NCBI GenBank assembly: GCA_963801105.1
Contig: CAWDDH010000003.1
Coordinates: 2,914,001 to 2,978,000, forward strand
Length of the DNA: 64,000 nucleotides
Direction of reading: 5' to 3'
DNA from: JAENVU01 sp963801105
Lineage (GTDB): Bacteria > Actinomycetota > Acidimicrobiia > IMCC26256 > JAENVU01
The stretch's first letter is position 1; each line of letters starts with the position of its first letter. The notes under the pieces were generated by a model. It was not told where the DNA came from, ran no database searches, and was given only the letters and a program-made list of their open reading frames with translations. The position numbers and the translations under genes were made by a program. This document shows positions 43,706 to 52,531 of the stretch, one piece after another.

Positions 43706-44813
43706 GAGCACCTCCACCGCGCCCGCGCGCGAGCTCGAGGTCACCGCCGAGGAATGCGACGTTGCGCGCGACACCGTCCGCGTGCCATGCACACGCCCGG
43801 ACGACGAATCCGTGGTCGACGGCGTCGAGCACGGCGGCTGCCGACTCCCCGCGCTCGATTGCCGCGACGTGCCGCGCCAGGATGGCCGTCCGGTGCGCCG
43901 TGCGGTCATGGAGCTCGGGGCCGAGCGCCGTGGTCGCCGACTCCCCGCGCAGCACCCTCGCCGCGGTGCGCAGCACATCGATCGTCGCGTCGGCGAGCGC
44001 GTGCAGATCGGGGGCGAAGTCCACCGCGGGTTGCTTCAGCTCGGCCTCGAGCAGTCGGGACATCCGCGTGAGCCCGTCGAGGACCAGACGCCGGGCCATG
44101 TCGTCGGCACCGATGCCCGCGGGCCGGCCGGGGGCGAGCATCGCGGTGTGCAACGCGCCGCGCACCCGGTGCAGCTCGGCGACCACCGCCGCGCGCCCGG
44201 CGTCGTCGTCGGTCGTCATCATCGACGCGAATGCGGACGCGATCCCGTCGGCCGCGGTCGCCGCGACCCGCTCCGCGTCGAGGCCGGCCCGGTTCGGCAA
44301 CACCAGCGCGGCGACCAGTGCGGCGATCGTGACACTGACCACCCAGCCCACGACGCGCGGTGCGACGTCGGCGGCCGTCCCCGGCACCAGGGCACCGAGC
44401 ACGAAGGCGAGGATCGCGGGGCTCATCGCCGCCGACCAGCGTTGCCCCAGGTTCCCGAGGAACCGGATCGTCGCGACCACCACGAACGTCAACGGGATCG
44501 CGGCGGCCATCGTCTCCGACACGAGGGTCCCGGCGGCGATCAGCCCGGCCCCGGCGACGGCGAGTGCGAGATAGGCCTCGGTGCGCGGTCGGGTGTCCCC
44601 GCCGAAGTCGGCGAAGAGGAGCACCGACGTGCCGCCGAAGATCGCGGTCAGCGCGAAGAGATCGTCGTGGAAGACGAACAGGCCGAGGGCGAAGAGCGGC
44701 GGGCCGACGATCACCGCCCGCAGGCCCCGCGCGAACGCGAGTCCGTGCGGGTCCCGCGCCGCGAGCCGCGCGATCAGCCCGGGAGCCGGGTCCGCCGGCT
44801 CAGCGTCCGGCAA
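43650..44813 (-). CDS. FUSC-family membrane protein, N-terminal half (split by frameshift)
   Basis: 387 residues as written. The first 180 hold about six membrane spans (AVIVGPPLFALGLFVFHDDL, GGTSVLLFADFGGD, GWVVSVTIAALVAALVLPN), followed by a helical domain. The last 30 residues (ARGRGGGARARSDDAWRAGA) look like frame-shadow sequence. Dropping one G from the GGG complementary to 43722-43724 joins this frame to the C-terminal half, giving about 720 residues, the usual FUSC length. The start is a TTG at 44813 overlapping the luciferase-like gene's stop region by 14 bases; it is weak. Confidence 0.72.
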   Translation of the reverse strand: MPDAEPADPAPGLIARLAARDPHGLAFARGLRAVIVGPPLFALGLFVFHDDLFALTAIFGGTSVLLFADFGGDTRPRTEAYLALAVAGAGLIAAGTLVSETMAAAIPLTFVVVATIRFLGNLGQRWSAAMSPAILAFVLGALVPGTAADVAPRVVGWVVSVTIAALVAALVLPNRAGLDAERVAATAADGIASAFASMMTTDDDAGRAAVVAELHRVRGALHTAMLAPGRPAGIGADDMARRLVLDGLTRMSRLLEAELKQPAVDFAPDLHALADATIDVLRTAARVLRGESATTALGPELHDRTAHRTAILARHVAAIERGESAAAVLDAVDHGFVVRACAWHADGVARNVAFLGGDLELARGRGGGARARSDDAWRAGAARPAVR

Positions 44814-45732
44814 GGCGCTCGACGACCGGCGCGAACATGTCGATCTGGTCCCCGCTGATCACGGCGTAGCTCACGCCCCACCGGTCCCGGCGTTGCTCCA
44901 TGAGGTCACAGACCTCGTCGACCGATCCGATCAGCGCGAGGCCCGCCTCGAGCGCGTCGTCGGCGGAGATCCCCATCCCGGGCGCGACCCTCTCGGCAAA
45001 TCCCCGGGCGTCGTCGGTGACCCTCGCCAGGAAGTAGCGGATCTGGAGCTCGAGGTCGTCGAACCGCGCGCCCGCGCCTTGCTTGATCCACGCGACCTTC
45101 TGGTCGGTCACGGCCGCGAGGGAATCGGTGATCGAGTCCGCAGTCACCGCCCCGGCCCGCAGGTTCGGGTTGATGCCCACGATGTCGGCCTCCCGTCCCG
45201 CGAGCCGCAGCACCCGCGGGCCGCCGCCGCCGATCAGCACGGGGAGGCGCTCCTGCGCGGGCTTCGGGATCGACTGGTAGTCGGTCACCGTGTAGTGCTC
45301 GCCCGCGAACGAGAACGCCTCCGGGCCGAAGCAGCCCTTGATGACCGCGAGGGCCTCTTCGAGCCGCTCGATCCGCAGCCCCGGTCGGTCGTACGGGAGG
45401 CCGAGCGCCGTGTAGTCGGTCTCCATCCAGCCGGCCCCGATGCCCAGCTCGACGCGCCCGCCCGACAGCACGTCGATCGATGCGATCTCCTTGGCGAGGA
45501 TCGCGGGGTGCTTGTAGTCGTTGTCGAACACGAGCGCGCCGACGCGCAGCGTCGAGGTCGCCGCGGCGGCGGTCGCCATGCCGACCATCGGGGCGAGCTC
45601 GGTGTCGATGAAGTGGTCGGGGAAGTAGACGGTCGAGTACCCGAGCTCCTCCGACCGCCGGGCCAGCGCCACGAAGGACTCCGGGTCGAAGCTCCCACCG
45701 ATCTGCACGCCGAACCTGAACGTCTTGGTCAT
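44800..45732 (-). CDS. LLM-class F420-dependent oxidoreductase
   Basis: A 310-residue enzyme of the MSMEG_2516-like luciferase group: FRFGVQIGGSFDPESFVALA, LGYSTVYFPDHFID, GGRVELGIGAGWMETDYTAL, RLPVLIGGGGPRVLRLAGRE. ATG 45732 begins the recognisable domain; upstream in-frame codons are unrelated. A 185-base spacer separates it from dut, and it overlaps the FUSC gene by 14 bases. Confidence 0.85.
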   Translation of the reverse strand: MTKTFRFGVQIGGSFDPESFVALARRSEELGYSTVYFPDHFIDTELAPMVGMATAAAATSTLRVGALVFDNDYKHPAILAKEIASIDVLSGGRVELGIGAGWMETDYTALGLPYDRPGLRIERLEEALAVIKGCFGPEAFSFAGEHYTVTDYQSIPKPAQERLPVLIGGGGPRVLRLAGREADIVGINPNLRAGAVTADSITDSLAAVTDQKVAWIKQGAGARFDDLELQIRYFLARVTDDARGFAERVAPGMGISADDALEAGLALIGSVDEVCDLMEQRRDRWGVSYAVISGDQIDMFAPVVERLAGR

Positions 45733-45917
45733 GGGAATCCGATCTCTCTGAAGCGACGGGCCACTCGGCGCGCCCGGCCCGCGAGCCGACCGACGACCGG
45801 GGTGGCCCCGGCGACGAACCCCTCGGGTACTACCACGCTGCCCATCTGCCGGCGCGCTCCTCGCGCCTCCATCTCCACGGCGATCGCCGCGACCGGAGCC
45901 GGTGGTCGTGCACGCGG

Positions 45918-46352
45918 CTACTTCCCGGTCGATCCGAAGCCGAAGGTGTCGCGCGTCGTCTCGTCGAGCGCGTCCACGACCTGCCACTCGACGTAGGTGA
46001 CGGCCTGGATCACGAGCTGGCCGATGCGATCGCCCCGGTGGATCTCGTAGGGCTCGGTGGGATCGGTGTTCACGAGCAGCACCTTCAGCTCGCCGCGGTA
46101 CTGGGCGTCGATGAGCCCGGGCGCATTGAGGACCGTGACGCCGTGACGGAGCGCGAGCCCCGACCGCGGCAGCACGAGCCCGGCATGCCCCGAGGGGATC
46201 GCGATCGCGAGCCCCGTCGGGACCAGGGCCCGCCCACCGTGTGACGCGAGGACGACATCCTCGCTGGCCGTGAGGTCGTAGCCGGCGTCGTCGTCGTGCG
46301 CCTGGGTCGGCAGCGTGGCGTCGGGATCCAGCCGGGTGATCGGGATGTGCAT
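45918..46352 (-). CDS. dut: dUTP diphosphatase
   Basis: Hydrolyses dUTP to dUMP, keeping uracil out of DNA and feeding thymidylate synthesis. All five trimeric dUTPase motifs are visible in the 144-residue chain: DDDAGYDL, LPRSGLALRHG, GLIDAQYRGEL with the catalytic Asp and Tyr, RGDRIGQLVI, and TFGFGSTG. ATG 46352. It follows the acyl-CoA synthetase stop by 9 bases on the same strand. Confidence 0.95.
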   Translation of the reverse strand: MHIPITRLDPDATLPTQAHDDDAGYDLTASEDVVLASHGGRALVPTGLAIAIPSGHAGLVLPRSGLALRHGVTVLNAPGLIDAQYRGELKVLLVNTDPTEPYEIHRGDRIGQLVIQAVTYVEWQVVDALDETTRDTFGFGSTGK

Positions 46353-46361
46353 CGCCGGACC

Positions 46362-47864
46362 CTACGACCCGCTCTGCACCCGCGCGAGATACGCCTCACG
46401 CAGCTTCGGCTTCCGCACCTTCCCGTTCGGATCGCGGGGCAGCTCGTCGACGAACTCCACGATCCGGGGCCGCTTGTAGTCGGCCATCCGGCTCCGGACC
46501 CAGTCGATCACCGCGTCGGCGTCGAGCGTGGTGCCGGGGCGCGCCTGGACCAACGCGTAGAGCACTTCGCCCCATTCGTCGTCGGGGACCCCCAGCACGG
46601 CACCGTCGACGACGTCCGGGTGCGCCAGGATGCACTCCTCGATCTCGCGGGGGTAGATGTTCACTCCACCGCAGATCACCATGTCGGACGTGCGGTCCGC
46701 GAGGTAGAGGTAGCCGTCCTCGTCGAGGTACCCCGCGTCGCCGACCGTGAAGAACTCTTCCCGGTGCTGGGCCGCCGTCTTCTCCGGATCGTTGTGGTAC
46801 TCGAAGCTGGAGCCGAGCGGCTTGACCCAGACCGTGCCGACCTCGCCCGGGCGCAGCGGCCGACCGTCGTCGTCGAGGATCACGAACTCGTTGCCGGGAT
46901 AGGGCCGGCCGACGCTGCCCGGCCGCTCCAGCCACTCCTGGGGCGAGATCACCGTCCCGCCACCTTCGGACGCGCCGTAGTACTCCCAGACCTTCTCGGC
47001 GCCGACGAAGTCCATGAACGCCCGCTTCAGCGGCACCGGGCACGGTGCCGCCGCGTGGACGACCATCTTCAGCGACGAGAGATCGAAGCCGTTCCGCACG
47101 TCGTCGGGCAGCGCCAGGATCCGCTGGAAGTTCGCCGGGACCATGTGCGTGGTCGTCACGCGGTGGCGCTCGATCAGCGCGAGCGCCTCGGTCGCGTCCC
47201 ACCGGCGCATGACCACCACCGATGCGCCGAACGCGAGATGCATCTGTGCCCAGTAGCTCGGCCCCGAGTGGTAGGCGGGGCCGACCATGAGGTGCACGTC
47301 GTGCTCGTCGAGCCCCCAGCGCAGACCACCGGCCGCGGCACCCACCGCGCGGCGACGGACGTCGTCGGTCCCCATCGCCACCCCCTTGGGCCGACCGGTC
47401 GTGCCCGACGTGTAGGCCATCGTCGTGGGCCAGCCGTCGCCGATCATCTCCGGCGGATCCACCTCCGGCTGCTCGGCCGGCCACCCGTCCTCGACGACGA
47501 GCCGCGGCACGTCGGGCACCCCCGCGAGCGCACCGAGGAGGTCCCGGGTGGCGATCACCGCGGTCGAGCCCGAGTCGGTGACGATCCACCCGGCCTCGTC
47601 GGCCTTGAAGTGGATGTTGACCGGGACGACGATCCCGCCGAGCCGTCCGATCGCGTGCGTGGCGACGAAGAACTCCCGGGAGTTCGGGAGGAGCAGACCG
47701 ACGCGATCGCCCCGCCGCACCCCGACCGCGGCGAGGGCGTGGGCCAGATCGCGGGCCTGACCGTCGAGCTCGGCGAAGGTGGTCACGGCGCCGTCGACGA
47801 TCAGCGCGGGTGCATCGGGACGCAGCCGCGCCTGGGCGATGAGACCGGCCTCGGGAGGCGACAT
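46362..47864 (-). CDS. AMP-dependent acyl-CoA synthetase/ligase
   Basis: A 500-residue adenylating enzyme that activates a carboxylic acid to acyl-CoA with ATP. Motifs: P-loop YTSGTTGRPKGV, A5-type YYGASEGGGT, A7 GDAGYLDEDGYLYLADRTSD, A8 YPREIEE and A10 Lys in PRDPNGKVRKPKLRE. Start ATG 47864 (MSPPEAG). It is divergent from the TetR gene over 57 bases that hold a clear inverted repeat, so TetR probably controls it. The acid is unknown; fatty or sterol-type acids fit the neighbours. Confidence 0.9.
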   Translation of the reverse strand: MSPPEAGLIAQARLRPDAPALIVDGAVTTFAELDGQARDLAHALAAVGVRRGDRVGLLLPNSREFFVATHAIGRLGGIVVPVNIHFKADEAGWIVTDSGSTAVIATRDLLGALAGVPDVPRLVVEDGWPAEQPEVDPPEMIGDGWPTTMAYTSGTTGRPKGVAMGTDDVRRRAVGAAAGGLRWGLDEHDVHLMVGPAYHSGPSYWAQMHLAFGASVVVMRRWDATEALALIERHRVTTTHMVPANFQRILALPDDVRNGFDLSSLKMVVHAAAPCPVPLKRAFMDFVGAEKVWEYYGASEGGGTVISPQEWLERPGSVGRPYPGNEFVILDDDGRPLRPGEVGTVWVKPLGSSFEYHNDPEKTAAQHREEFFTVGDAGYLDEDGYLYLADRTSDMVICGGVNIYPREIEECILAHPDVVDGAVLGVPDDEWGEVLYALVQARPGTTLDADAVIDWVRSRMADYKRPRIVEFVDELPRDPNGKVRKPKLREAYLARVQSGS

Positions 47865-47902
47865 GGCCGGAGTCTGCCCGTTCGCGTGCACCGGCCGCAC
47901 GG

Positions 47903-47919
47903 CCGGAATAGGATTCCGG
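47903..47919. promoter_or_regulatory. Probable TetR operator
   Basis: A perfect 17-base inverted repeat, CCGGAAT-AGG-ATTCCGG, two bases ahead of the tetR ATG and 39 bases from the acyl-CoA synthetase ATG. A second palindrome, CCGGCC-GCAC-GGCCGG at 47891-47906, overlaps it. The position in the divergent spacer fits autoregulation plus control of the synthetase. Confidence 0.65.
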
Positions 47920-47921
47920 GA

Positions 47922-48512
47922 ATGCGGAACGTTGTTCCAGAGCTCGCCGACCGCACGCTGTCGGAGCGGCACGAGACCTACGCCGCGGAGATCCGGGGTC
48001 TCCTCGACGCCGCGCTCGTGGTCATGCAACGGGACGACACGATCGATCCGAAGGTCGCCGACATCGTGCGCGAGGCCGGCCTCTCCAACCAGGCGTTCTA
48101 CCGCCACTTCGCCGGCAAGGACGACCTCCTGCTCACGCTCCTCGCCGACGGGCGTGAGCGCCTCGCCCGCACGGTCGAACGCCGCATGGAGTCGGCCACC
48201 GGGCGCGAGGCGCGTGTCCGAGCCTGGGTCACCGCGGTGCTGGATCAGGCGCGCGACCCGCAGGCCGCGGCGGCCACCCGGCCGTTCGTGGCCAACAGCG
48301 ACCGGCTCGCGGTGGACCACCCTGACGAGGTGCGTCGTTCCCGGGAGGACATGCTGGCGCCGCTGGCCACGACCGTCGGCGATGCGAACGCCCTCGCCGT
48401 GTACCACCTGACCATGGGCGTCATGCACGACGCGATCTCGGCCCGCCGGGCTCCGGCCCGACGCGAGATCGACTCCGTCATCGAGTTCGCGATCAGAGGA
48501 TGTGGTGGATGA
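47922..48512 (+). CDS. TetR-family transcriptional regulator
   Basis: A 196-residue repressor-type protein. The helix-turn-helix is in the first 70 residues (DPKVADIVREAGLSNQAFYR, HFAGKDDLLLTLLADG). The C-terminal ligand domain is not specific. Its stop overlaps the ATG of the oxidoreductase gamma gene (ATGA), so it heads that operon. It is divergent from the acyl-CoA synthetase. Acyl-CoA ligands are typical for regulators in this setting. Confidence 0.88.
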   Translation: MRNVVPELADRTLSERHETYAAEIRGLLDAALVVMQRDDTIDPKVADIVREAGLSNQAFYRHFAGKDDLLLTLLADGRERLARTVERRMESATGREARVRAWVTAVLDQARDPQAAAATRPFVANSDRLAVDHPDEVRRSREDMLAPLATTVGDANALAVYHLTMGVMHDAISARRAPARREIDSVIEFAIRGCGG

Positions 48513-49102
48513 GCGCGACCAGCATTCGCGAGCACGTCGGCACCGGGGAACAGGAGTTGCTGCTCACCGGCATCGGTGGACAGGGCGTCCAGCTCTGCGC
48601 GCAGGTGCTGGCCCGGGGCGCCGCGCTCGAGGGAAAGCACGTGATGCTCTTCGGCGTCTACGGCGGCGCGATGCGGGGCATGAACACCGACGCCACCGTC
48701 GTCGTCGGCGACGCGCCGCTGCTCACTCCCCCGCTCCTGTCCCACACCGGTTCGGCCATCGGGATGCACGACAAGTTCTGGGGTCCTGTCGCGGCGAAGC
48801 TGCGCGACGGTGCGCTGATCCTCGTCAACGACGACACGTTCGAGACTCCCCTCGACGCCGCCCGATACCGCGTGGTGCGGGTGCCGGCCACCGAGCGAGC
48901 GACCGAGCTGGGGCATGCGCTCGGCGGATCGATGATCATGGCCGGGGCGTACGCCGCGCTGTCGGGGATGGTGGGGCTCGACGCTCTGCTCGACGGCATG
49001 CGCGAGTCGATCCCGTCGTACCGGATCCAGCACGTCGCCGCGAACGAGCTGGTCCTGCGCGACGGCTTCGCCTGGGGCGTCGAGCAGGAGCGGGATCGAT
49101 GA
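48509..49102 (+). CDS. 2-oxoacid:ferredoxin oxidoreductase, gamma subunit
   Basis: A 197-residue subunit with the family start ELLLTGIGGQGVQLCAQVLA, then FGVYGGAMRGMNTDATVVVG. In this complex the gamma chain helps bind CoA. ATG 48509 overlaps the tetR stop. Upstream ATG 48500 is an alternative. It begins a run of gamma, delta, alpha and beta genes all joined by 1-4-base overlaps. Confidence 0.85.
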   Translation: MSATSIREHVGTGEQELLLTGIGGQGVQLCAQVLARGAALEGKHVMLFGVYGGAMRGMNTDATVVVGDAPLLTPPLLSHTGSAIGMHDKFWGPVAAKLRDGALILVNDDTFETPLDAARYRVVRVPATERATELGHALGGSMIMAGAYAALSGMVGLDALLDGMRESIPSYRIQHVAANELVLRDGFAWGVEQERDR

Positions 49103-49335
49103 GCAGTCGCGGGACGGTGACGATCGACGTCGCGGTGTGCAAGGGATGCGAGCTGTGCATCGACGCGTGTCCGCCACGGGTGCTGACCATGAGCACGGCG
49201 GTGAACCATCTCGGCTACCGGTTCCCGGAGCTGTCGGAGGGCTGCACCGGTTGCGCGGCATGCCAGCTGATCTGCCCGGACTTCGTCTTCGAGGTCTTCC
49301 GGGCGCCCCGCACGGCGAGCGCGAGCACGTCATGA
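49099..49335 (+). CDS. 2-oxoacid:ferredoxin oxidoreductase, delta subunit (2[4Fe-4S] ferredoxin)
   Basis: A 78-residue ferredoxin-like subunit with two complete CxxCxxCxxxC sets, CKGCELCIDACPP and CTGCAACQLICPD. It carries electrons from the ThDP site to external ferredoxin. ATG 49099 overlaps the gamma stop (ATGA), and its own stop overlaps the alpha ATG. Confidence 0.88.
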   Translation: MSSRGTVTIDVAVCKGCELCIDACPPRVLTMSTAVNHLGYRFPELSEGCTGCAACQLICPDFVFEVFRAPRTASASTS

Positions 49336-50432
49336 GGTTGATGGAGGGGTCAGAGGCGATCGCGGAGGCGTCGATCGCGGCGGGCTGCACGTTCTTCGCC
49401 GGGTACCCCATGACGCCGTTCACCGAGCTGCTCGAGCACTTCGCCCGACGGCTCCCCGAGGAGGGCGGTGTGTGCATCAACGCCGAGAGCGAGCTGGAGG
49501 CCGTCGGCATGGCCTGGGGGGCGCTGGCGACCGGCGCCCGCGCCGCCACCGGCTCGACCGGACAGGGTCTGTCGCTGATGCAGGAGAGCTTCAGCGAGAT
49601 CACGCTCGCCGAGCTGCCGCTCGTCATCTTCAACATGGCCCGCGGTCAGCAGGACTATTTCCAGTCCACCCGCGGTGGCGGCCACGGCGACTACCGCCAC
49701 ATCGTCCTCGCCCCGATGGACATCGGCGAGGCGGTGGAGCTGACCCAGCTCGCCTTCCACCTCGCCGACAAGTGGCGCACGCCCGTGCTCGTCTACGGCG
49801 ACTACCTCCTCGCCCATGTGCAGGAGGCCGTGGACATCACCCCGATGGACTCCCCGCCGCTCCCGGCGAAGGACTGGGCACTCGACGGCTCCCTCACCGG
49901 GACGGGTCGCTCGCGCATCGTGTCGCCACTCGGCTTCGACAAGGCCGGACGGCCGAGCGAGGGCATCGAGAACCACCTGCGGAGCATCGTCGCGAAGCAG
50001 GAGCGGATCGCCGCCGAGGAGATCCGGGTCGAGTCCGGGTTCCTCGGCGACGCCGAGACCGTCGTCGTGGCGTTCGGCCCGCCGGGCAAGTTCGTGAAGT
50101 ACGTCGTCGCCGCCCTGCGGGCCGAAGGCGAGAAGATCGGGTACGTGCGCCCGATCACCCTGTGGCCGTTCCCGTTCGAGGCGGTGGCCGCGGCGTCCGA
50201 GGGCGTCGCGCGCGTCGGCGTCTTCGAGCTGTGCGCGGGCCAGATGATCGACGACGTCCGGCTCGGTGTCCTCGGCCGGGCCCCGGTCAGCTTCATCGGC
50301 GGCATCTCCACCGACGGCTCCGGCTTCGGCGTCGGGCCCCTGCTCGACGTGGAGCTCATCCGCGAGCGCATCCTGGCGCTGCACCGCGACGAGCCCCTCC
50401 CTCCCCTCCCCGGCAACGAGAGGCAGTTCTGA
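49332..50432 (+). CDS. 2-oxoacid:ferredoxin oxidoreductase, alpha subunit (VorB/KorA-like)
   Basis: A 366-residue subunit: EGSEAIAEASIAAGCTFFAG, YPMTPFTEL, INAESELEAVGMAWGALATG, ATGSTGQGLSLMQESFSEI. With the beta chain it converts a 2-oxoacid plus CoA to acyl-CoA, CO2 and reduced ferredoxin. The compact four-gene form, with separate gamma and delta, resembles 2-oxoisovalerate (VOR) and archaeal-type 2-oxoglutarate enzymes more than the two-subunit KorAB of mycobacteria. Confidence 0.87.
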   Translation: MRLMEGSEAIAEASIAAGCTFFAGYPMTPFTELLEHFARRLPEEGGVCINAESELEAVGMAWGALATGARAATGSTGQGLSLMQESFSEITLAELPLVIFNMARGQQDYFQSTRGGGHGDYRHIVLAPMDIGEAVELTQLAFHLADKWRTPVLVYGDYLLAHVQEAVDITPMDSPPLPAKDWALDGSLTGTGRSRIVSPLGFDKAGRPSEGIENHLRSIVAKQERIAAEEIRVESGFLGDAETVVVAFGPPGKFVKYVVAALRAEGEKIGYVRPITLWPFPFEAVAAASEGVARVGVFELCAGQMIDDVRLGVLGRAPVSFIGGISTDGSGFGVGPLLDVELIRERILALHRDEPLPPLPGNERQF

Positions 50433-51292
50433 TGCCCGCGACCCCCGTCGAGATGCGCCAGGTCGGCCACAAGCTGCCCGAGCTCCTCCTGACCCAGGAG
50501 CACCACATGTGCCCGGGGTGCGGCGAGCCGCTCGCGTTGCGCGGCTACCTGGAGGCGATCAGCGAGCTCGGACTGTCCACACGTGCGATCGGTGTCGTCG
50601 GGATCGGCTGCTCCACGAGCTTCTCGATGAGCATGGACATCGACCTCGTGCAGGCACTGCACGGACGCGCGCCGTCGGTCGCGACGGGAGTCAAGCGCAT
50701 GCGACCCGACTCGATCGTCTTCACGCTCCAGGGCGACGGCGACATGGTGAACGAAGGGCTCCAGGAGGTGCTCCACACCGCGGCGCGCGGTGAGAACGTC
50801 ACCTGCATCCTCCTGAACAACGGCGTCTTCGGCGAGACGGGAGGCCACATGACCGCGACGTCCGTGCTGGGGCAGCGCACCAAGAACACGCTCGAAGGAC
50901 GAGACGCCGCGTACCACGGCTACCCGATCCTGATCGGCGACCTCATCGCCCAGCTCCAAGGCGCCACCTACGTGGCCCGCGGCTCGGTGCACAACGCCGG
51001 TGCCGTGGCCCGCACCAAGCGCATGTTCAAGCGGGCGTTCGAGATCCAGGACCGCAACGAGGGCTTCACGTTCGTCGAGGTGCTGACCATGTGCCCGACC
51101 GGTTGGTTCATCCCGACGCTCGACGGCCCCGACTACATGAACGACACGCTCGGCGAGGTCCACATCATGGGCGAGCTCAAGGTGGACGGTGTGGTGCGCT
51201 CGACCGAGGAGCTGCACGCCGAGAACGTGCGCAAGGCGGCCGAGGCGGAGCAGGCTCTCGCCCGGGGCGGCATCGACGACCACCACGACTGA
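50432..51292 (+). CDS. 2-oxoacid:ferredoxin oxidoreductase, beta subunit
   Basis: A 286-residue ThDP-binding subunit: HHMCPGCGEPLALRGYLEAI near residue 25, VGIGCSTSFSMSMDIDLVQA, and the ThDP motif FTLQGDGDMVNEGLQEVLHT...ILLNNGVFGETGGHMT. ATG 50432 overlaps the alpha stop (TGATG). The acyl-CoA dehydrogenase follows after 36 bases and is probably in the same operon. Confidence 0.88.
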   Translation: MPATPVEMRQVGHKLPELLLTQEHHMCPGCGEPLALRGYLEAISELGLSTRAIGVVGIGCSTSFSMSMDIDLVQALHGRAPSVATGVKRMRPDSIVFTLQGDGDMVNEGLQEVLHTAARGENVTCILLNNGVFGETGGHMTATSVLGQRTKNTLEGRDAAYHGYPILIGDLIAQLQGATYVARGSVHNAGAVARTKRMFKRAFEIQDRNEGFTFVEVLTMCPTGWFIPTLDGPDYMNDTLGEVHIMGELKVDGVVRSTEELHAENVRKAAEAEQALARGGIDDHHD

Positions 51293-51328
51293 GCGCACCA
51301 CCCCGAGGCGAGCGGAGAGGCCAGAGCG

Positions 51329-52477
51329 ATGGACTTCACCTATCCCCCTGCGGCCGAGGTGTTCCGGGCCGAGTTCCGCGCGTGGCTCGATGAGCACTTC
51401 ACGGACGAGTTCCGTCGCGAGGGCCTCGGGTTCTCGATGGAGATGGACGCCGAGCAGCTCGGGGCGATGCGGAAGTGGAACGGGCTCCTCGCCGACGCGC
51501 GCTACGCCGCGATCTCCTGGCCCGAGCAGTACGGCGGACGCGGCGCGGGAGTGATGGAGCAGGTCGTCTTCGCCGAGGAGATGCAGCGCTCCGGCGCACC
51601 GGGCACCCTCAACCCGCTCGGGCTCTCCAACATCGCCCCCGCGATCATCGAGTTCGGCACCGACGAGCAGCGCGCCACGCTGCTCCCGCGCATGCTGCGC
51701 GGCGACGACATCTGGTGCCAGGGCTTCTCCGAGCCGAACGCCGGGAGCGACCTCGCGTCGCTCCAGTGCCGCGCCGTGCTCGACGGCGACCACTTCGTCG
51801 TCAACGGCCAGAAGACGTGGAACACCCTCGGCCACCTCGCGAACTGGTGCGAGCTGCTCGTGCGGACCGATCCGGAGGCACCCAGGCACCGCGGCATCTC
51901 CTGTTTGCTCGTGGACATGACGCTTCCCGGCGTCGAGGTACGGCCGCTCGTCACCATCACCGGCGAGCAGGAGTTCAACGAGATCTTCTTCACCGACGTC
52001 CACGTTCCCGTCGCCTCGCTGCTCGGCCCGATGAACGAGGGGTGGCGGGTCGCGATGACCACCCTCGCGTACGAGCGCGGCACCGTTGCCAACCTCCACC
52101 TCGGGCTCCGGTCCAAGATCCGCCGGCTCGTCGACGCCGCCGCGGCCGTCGGTGCGCTCGACGATCCCGTGAAGCGTCAAGCGCTCGCGTCGCTCTATCT
52201 GGAGGGCGAGCTGCTGAAGCTGGTCTCGGACCGCGCCATCTCCGGCGCCATGCACGGCCGCGCGATGGGGCCCGAGGGATCGATCGCGAAGCTCGTGTGG
52301 AGCGAGGCCGAACAGCACCTGGGCGAGGTCGCCGGGGAGGTCCTCGGTGCCGACGCGAACACCGGCACCTGGGGCCGCGACCGTGTCTACATGCGCGCCC
52401 TGACGATCGCCGGCGGTACCACCCAGGTCAACAAGAACGTCCTCGCCCAGCGCGTCCTGGGACTTCCGCGCGGCTGA
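51329..52477 (+). CDS. Acyl-CoA dehydrogenase
   Basis: A 382-residue FAD enzyme: DARYAAISWPEQYGGRGAGV, WCQGFSEPNAGSDLASLQ, NGQKTWNTLGHLANWCELLV, IAGGTTQVNKNVLAQRVLGL. It has the usual length and fold. A GGAGAGG ribosome site precedes ATG 51329. Next to a 2-oxoacid:ferredoxin oxidoreductase it could oxidise the acyl-CoA that complex makes, for example isobutyryl-CoA. Confidence 0.9.
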   Translation: MDFTYPPAAEVFRAEFRAWLDEHFTDEFRREGLGFSMEMDAEQLGAMRKWNGLLADARYAAISWPEQYGGRGAGVMEQVVFAEEMQRSGAPGTLNPLGLSNIAPAIIEFGTDEQRATLLPRMLRGDDIWCQGFSEPNAGSDLASLQCRAVLDGDHFVVNGQKTWNTLGHLANWCELLVRTDPEAPRHRGISCLLVDMTLPGVEVRPLVTITGEQEFNEIFFTDVHVPVASLLGPMNEGWRVAMTTLAYERGTVANLHLGLRSKIRRLVDAAAAVGALDDPVKRQALASLYLEGELLKLVSDRAISGAMHGRAMGPEGSIAKLVWSEAEQHLGEVAGEVLGADANTGTWGRDRVYMRALTIAGGTTQVNKNVLAQRVLGLPRG

Positions 52478-52531
52478 CCGCGAAGGGCCGAGGCGCGCCG
52501 GGCGACACAAACGCGGCATGATGGGTGGGTG

